A model generated the notes under the pieces. That model made no database searches and had not been told where the DNA came from. It was given only the letters and a program-made list of their open reading frames with translations. Below are positions 59,834 to 64,000 of a DNA stretch of 64,000 bases, piece by piece. The position numbers and the translations under genes were made by a program. The DNA is from Heterostelium multicystogenum (Eukaryota; Evosea; Eumycetozoa; Acytosteliales; Acytosteliaceae), in assembly GCA_003667245.1 (NCBI GenBank), contig RCNN01000064.1, positions 54,326 to 118,325 of the forward strand. Reading direction: 5' to 3'. Position 1 is the stretch's first letter; each line of letters opens with the position of its first letter.

Positions 59834-62784
59834 TTAACAGAATAAATGTGTAGATTTGTCAGACTCGATCATTTTGGTTGATCTCATGGTACCAACGATT
59901 CTTTCAAGAGCAAGACGGTCTCGGTTGGTATAGAGTGCCATGACAGTTCCATCTTGGTGGGTGATCATGTTTAAAACCTCAGCGTAGTATGTGGAGATTT
60001 GTGGTAGACCGAAAAATACGACGTGCTTGACTCCTTGGATTTTGTATCGATTGAAAAAGTGGAATCTCTCGGTGAAGAGCATGTAGGTACGCTCTCCTTT
60101 GCGGAAGTAGTGACGTGCTCTGGTGATGGATCCTGGTTGTGCGTTACTCATCGCACTTGACAAACGACTTGGCTTCCTTGTTGAAAATAATTACGGATAC
60201 GTGTAAACTCAAAGTTAACTTGGTATGTAGATGAGAATTTGCTTTGACTCTGTCGAGTGGTGAGTCAGCTTTGGAAGAACGGTGTCAATGAAGAATTGGA
60301 ATCGAGCTTCCGAGTCATCTCCTTTGTGCTCATCCGGTGACACATACACCTTATGGAAAGTCTGGACAAGCGATGGATTAATAATATTTGAAATCTCACC
60401 ATCTTTTATTCTCTTAACTCTAATTTTACCATTGATATCTAGGAAACAACATATTAATTTCATTGAACAAACTTCATTGTATCAAATAATAGTCAATTTA
60501 TACTTACTGAAACATTGTCTATTGAAAATGGAATTAATTTCAGGTGTAAGTAGGGAACTAAACACCAATGTTTGTCTTAGATATTTACTCCAGCCTTCAA
60601 GATATGACATTCTGACTCTGGAAAAGTCGGTATTGTGTTGTGATCTTGGAATGAGATTCAAGTTCTCAAAGATGATATTCATATGGTCCCAATTTTGTTG
60701 AGTATAGCATCGACTTGATCCACAATCAAAACTTCAATCGATGATAAGAAATCATAATCTCTTTGTGCATCTCTGAAATTCATATCGATTATAAGTGTAT
60801 TATTTTAGTAAAGATTGACTTAATATAATCGTGATTTTTGAAAATCCAATTTGAACGTACCCTTGTGTTCCAACTACCAATCTAAGTCCCAATGGTGAAG
60901 CAATAATAATATCGGAGAAAAAGAAAGGTGTAAATAATTTGATACCATTTCTATTGAATCCAATTCCAATTCTAAAAGCAATCGTCAATATTGTCTCTGA
61001 AAATATGTTTAAAATCATCTTTTAAATGATTTAACAATGATATTAATATTAATAAACAACAATTATAATATTATTATTATCATATATATTATATTTACCT
61101 GGTTTCTCTGGATTCAACATTTTTCCTTCTGGTGCAGAATATTCGTTGATCAACTTGGTCTTCTTATCTGCTTGAGTTTTCTGCTCATGTGGAACCAACT
61201 TTAACATTAACTTAATAATATCCAGAGCTGTATTTCTAAATGGTACAATAATCAAAACCTTTGGCTTAGTAAATCCTTGGTGTCTGAGGTCAGGTCTGTA
61301 ATATTTAATAATAAATAGGTATTAATTAATTGATAAAACCCCATAATTGTATAACAATAAACTTTTTGGTATTAAAATTTACATACACAATTTCATTTTT
61401 CTTTTCATATTCTTTGGTAATAACATTATCCTTTAAAAGCTGATCCCTTGCCTTTAAAACATGGTTGACAGCATGCAATGTATACAACTGATAGATACTC
61501 TTGTGGTTCTTATGATTCTCTTCTGAAAACAAAAGATCTCTATACTCGTTCATAATTGGGAATAGATTCTGTTGGATTTGGGTAAAATATAAGTCTACCA
61601 AATCAAAGTAATAAATGTGTTTATAAATATAAATGAATCTCGAAGTTCAGCGATAAACGATGAAACCATACCATTTTCCTTATTCTTTTTTGTTGTTGAC
61701 CATGGTTTTAATAATCTATTTTTAATCTAAATAATTATATTAGAATGAAATGGACCCCAAAGTACTTATCGAATGGTATGCCATGCTTACATTGTACTCA
61801 GAGAAATTATTCTTTTTAGTTGGAAGAAATGATTGTTTGGCTTCCAATACTGCTTTGGAAAAACGATTGATTGTTTAATGGTGCTGGACATCCATTGGAT
61901 GACAGGATTCCAAAAGATTCAATTTCAACTGATTGTGGACTAAAAGATTGTGACTCTTCTTGTAAACTCTCTAACTTTTTTTCTGTATCAATCTCTCTAT
62001 TGAAGTGATTGAAGAAAATGTCATTGGATTTTCTTTTTGGTCTCAGTCATAATCTCTTTAACTGCTTTCTCATCTACTACTTCTTCCTCTTCTTCCTCTT
62101 CCTCTTCTTGCTCATTACTAGCACCATAAACATCTGCAAACTCTGACTCTTCTTCTTCTTCTTCTTCCTCATCTCCTTGTTCTTCTTCATCACCATCTTC
62201 AACTTGTTCTTCATCTCCTTCTTGGTCATCTCCTTGTTCATCGTCATCATCTCCTTCCTCTTCTTCTTCTTGCTCTTCTGGGTCAATCTCAATATCTAAA
62301 TCTTCGACCTCCTCTTCTTCTTCTTCTACTTCTTCTTCTTCTTCGTCATCTGATGGTTGAACAGCTTGAGATTCCATTGATTTTCTTTGCTTTTTGGTTG
62401 GATTCGATTGAGCCAATTCTTGTTGTCTCTTTTTAAGGGAGTCAGAACCTCCAAAGGAATTGAAAAGTTTGTCATATGACGATGTACCAACATCGAATAT
62501 ATCTGTGAAATTCTCCTTGTCTTCGACCTGATCATTTGTATGCTTTCTGAGTTGATCTATAATCTCTTGTCTTTCTCTCTCCTGCTGGTCTTGCTCCTTT
62601 TCTCATGTGCCTCGTGGTATCTATTGGATAGATCCATCAGCTTGTTTTGCTTCTCATCACTTCTCTTCCTTGGGTCCAAAGCTTTGAATGTCTCAGCATT
62701 GTCACTGTAGTAGAGTCTGTGTGTCGAGTACTTCTTACTCAACTTCTTCGAGTACTTTGACTGATGTTTAAAGTTCTTCTTCAT
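59834..62784 (-). CDS. utp25: U3 snoRNP/small-subunit processome protein Utp25 (DIEXF/DEF)
   Basis: Nucleolar factor for 18S rRNA processing. ATG 62782-62784 starts MKKNFKHQSKYSKKLSKKY, a basic nucleolar-signal-like head. A long acidic tract of Glu/Asp runs over 62340-62085. The DEAD-helicase-like body then reads LYFTQIQQNLFPIMNEYRDL, ALDIIKLMLKLVPHEQ, a degenerate motif region (VVGTQGYVQIGFS) and the highly conserved C-terminus GSITRARHYFRKGERTYMLF to HFFNRYKIQGVKHVVFFGLP and STYYAEVLNM. The stop is at 59834. Introns of about 60-100 bp lie near 61315-61385, 61015-61100, 60795-60860 and 60430-60510. Frame shifts occur near 62600, 62030, 61880 and 60170. In this family the helicase motifs are degenerate and ATPase activity is thought to be lost. 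Confidence 0.92.
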
Positions 62785-64000
62785 CCTAATTCTCTACCAA
62801 CTCCAATCCGGTAGCTATATATCACTATGCTGAGTAAATGAATAACAATACAATATCTATAGAGATAGTTGTAAAACACAATAAGAATCATATATTTAAC
62901 TCAGTCAGCTGATCCACACCTTAATTGTTTCGTTCGTTTTTTGGTTTTTTTCAAATTTATTTCATTTCAATTTTAATTTATTTTTTCATTTTTATCTACC
63001 TTAACAAGGACTCAACACTAGTTGTCTTTATTTCTAATATTATATAAATCAGATGATTAACTTGATCAAACCATGGTGTAGTTCACCAGTCCCAAATATT
63101 AAATTAATTCAATAAGTAAGATATTTTAAATCAAATGTAAATTTTATTTACAATGATTCATTGATTTTTTTTATGATGTTGTTGTAACTATAGTAGACCC
63201 ATCAAGAACCACTATAGATTTAGTCAACATTTCTATTAAACAAAATCAAATTTGATTTTTATTATTAATCTTAGTAGTATTTATTAAATTATTTTTAGAT
63301 CTACCCCGAATTCACACATCTTTCTGAAAATGTGCAAATAACTAAACACCACTATTTCACCAAAATCACCGAATTTATACAAAAAATCACCTACGTAGCA
63401 AAAAAAACGACAACAAAAACACCAAAAAAACACCATTGTATGAGTTGCAACATTGACAGAAACCAGCAGCATCAAATTGACATATATATTTTTAATTTAA
63501 CTAACTCCTCCATCAGCTGGTGCACCTGTTTATTTATATATATCATCATTAAAACCAAACTAAAACAAAAAACAACAATAATAACCAATAATAATAATAA
63601 TTAAAGTAAAGGTCATTATTATTATTTTAATAATTGTAACATAATTATAAATAACTAACATCAAGCTCAAATTCAGCTTCATTTGTTCATTCATTAATTG
63701 ATTGAGTATTGTAAGTACAGTTAACTAAACATATATACTATATCATATCATATCATACTACTGTTCACATCACATCTATCTTAAATATATCTTTTTTAAT
63801 AATTTATAACTGATAAGACCCAACTATTATTTACTACTTATTATTTAATATTAATTATATTCAAAATCAAATAATATCACAAATTCAGTTATTCAATACT
63901 CACCACCTCACCATTTATTCAAACAAAAGTGCTCTATTTCTTGCCTTCAAATGAAGATAAGACAGGATTTATTTACTATTAACTTAATATAAAATCTAAA
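62785..64000. other. AT-rich intergenic region to window end
   Basis: Promoter side of utp25 and beyond. It contains poly-A/T stretches (63400-63430), AAT repeats near 63580-63605 and an ATATC repeat at 63741-63757. Short open frames have no family features. No RNA gene recognised. Confidence 0.5.

Noticed and set aside
63284..63604. Short frames near the right end
   Set aside because: AT-rich, low-complexity, both strands open by composition; no start context or domain.

Overview
The window looks like nuclear chromosomal DNA of a dictyostelid social amoeba. Intergenic DNA is very AT-rich and coding DNA is richer in GC. Introns are short (about 45-110 bp) GT-AG introns. Proteins carry Asn/Gln/Thr/Ser tracts. 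There are three members of an ankyrin family whose 34-residue repeat contains NRTEGC, and mobile elements sit next to tRNA genes. Coding regions are less AT-rich than I would expect for Dictyostelium discoideum, so a species from another dictyostelid group is more likely. This assignment is inference; no rRNA or other marker gene is present.

Layout. 0-6 kb: UDP-glucose pyrophosphorylase (5' end off the window), a small secreted Cys-rich protein, an RluA-type pseudouridine synthase (minus strand) and proteasome subunit Rpn5. A 3.3-kb gene-poor stretch follows. 9-17 kb: glycogen phosphorylase, a PH-domain Akt/PKB kinase and a five-exon gene of unknown function. 17-26 kb: an organellar-type AsnRS (minus), a large NST1-like coiled-coil protein and an ankyrin protein (minus). 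26-35.5 kb: a mobile-element nest between two inward-facing tRNA genes, tRNA-Thr(AGU) and tRNA-Glu(UUC). 36-48 kb: an FAD monooxygenase, a thioredoxin-fold protein, an EF-hand mitochondrial carrier, Cdc20 and two ankyrin proteins. 48-63 kb: a Diaphanous-type formin, then a minus-strand run of SF3A1, a PRMT, an unrecognised coiled-coil protein and Utp25.

Main discovery candidate. Two copies of a roughly 405-bp tRNA-headed retroposon (SINE-like) lie about 45-60 bp downstream of the two tRNA genes. They start at the same base, have poly(A) tails and are flanked by perfect target-site duplications of 10 and 12 bp. A nearly intact Ty3/gypsy chromodomain retrotransposon with 384-bp LTRs is inserted in the 3' end of one copy. 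An inverted solo LTR beside it carries a separate 52-nt poly(A) retrocopy with a 16-bp duplication. The positions suggest a non-autonomous element that shares the downstream-of-tRNA targeting known for dictyostelid TRE3 elements.

Sequence quality. Almost every conserved single-copy gene is split by isolated one-base insertions or deletions, mostly in homopolymer runs, while the repeated retroelement is nearly intact. I read these as draft-assembly errors, not pseudogenes. Gene spans below therefore join pieces in different frames, and exon joins near such sites are approximate.
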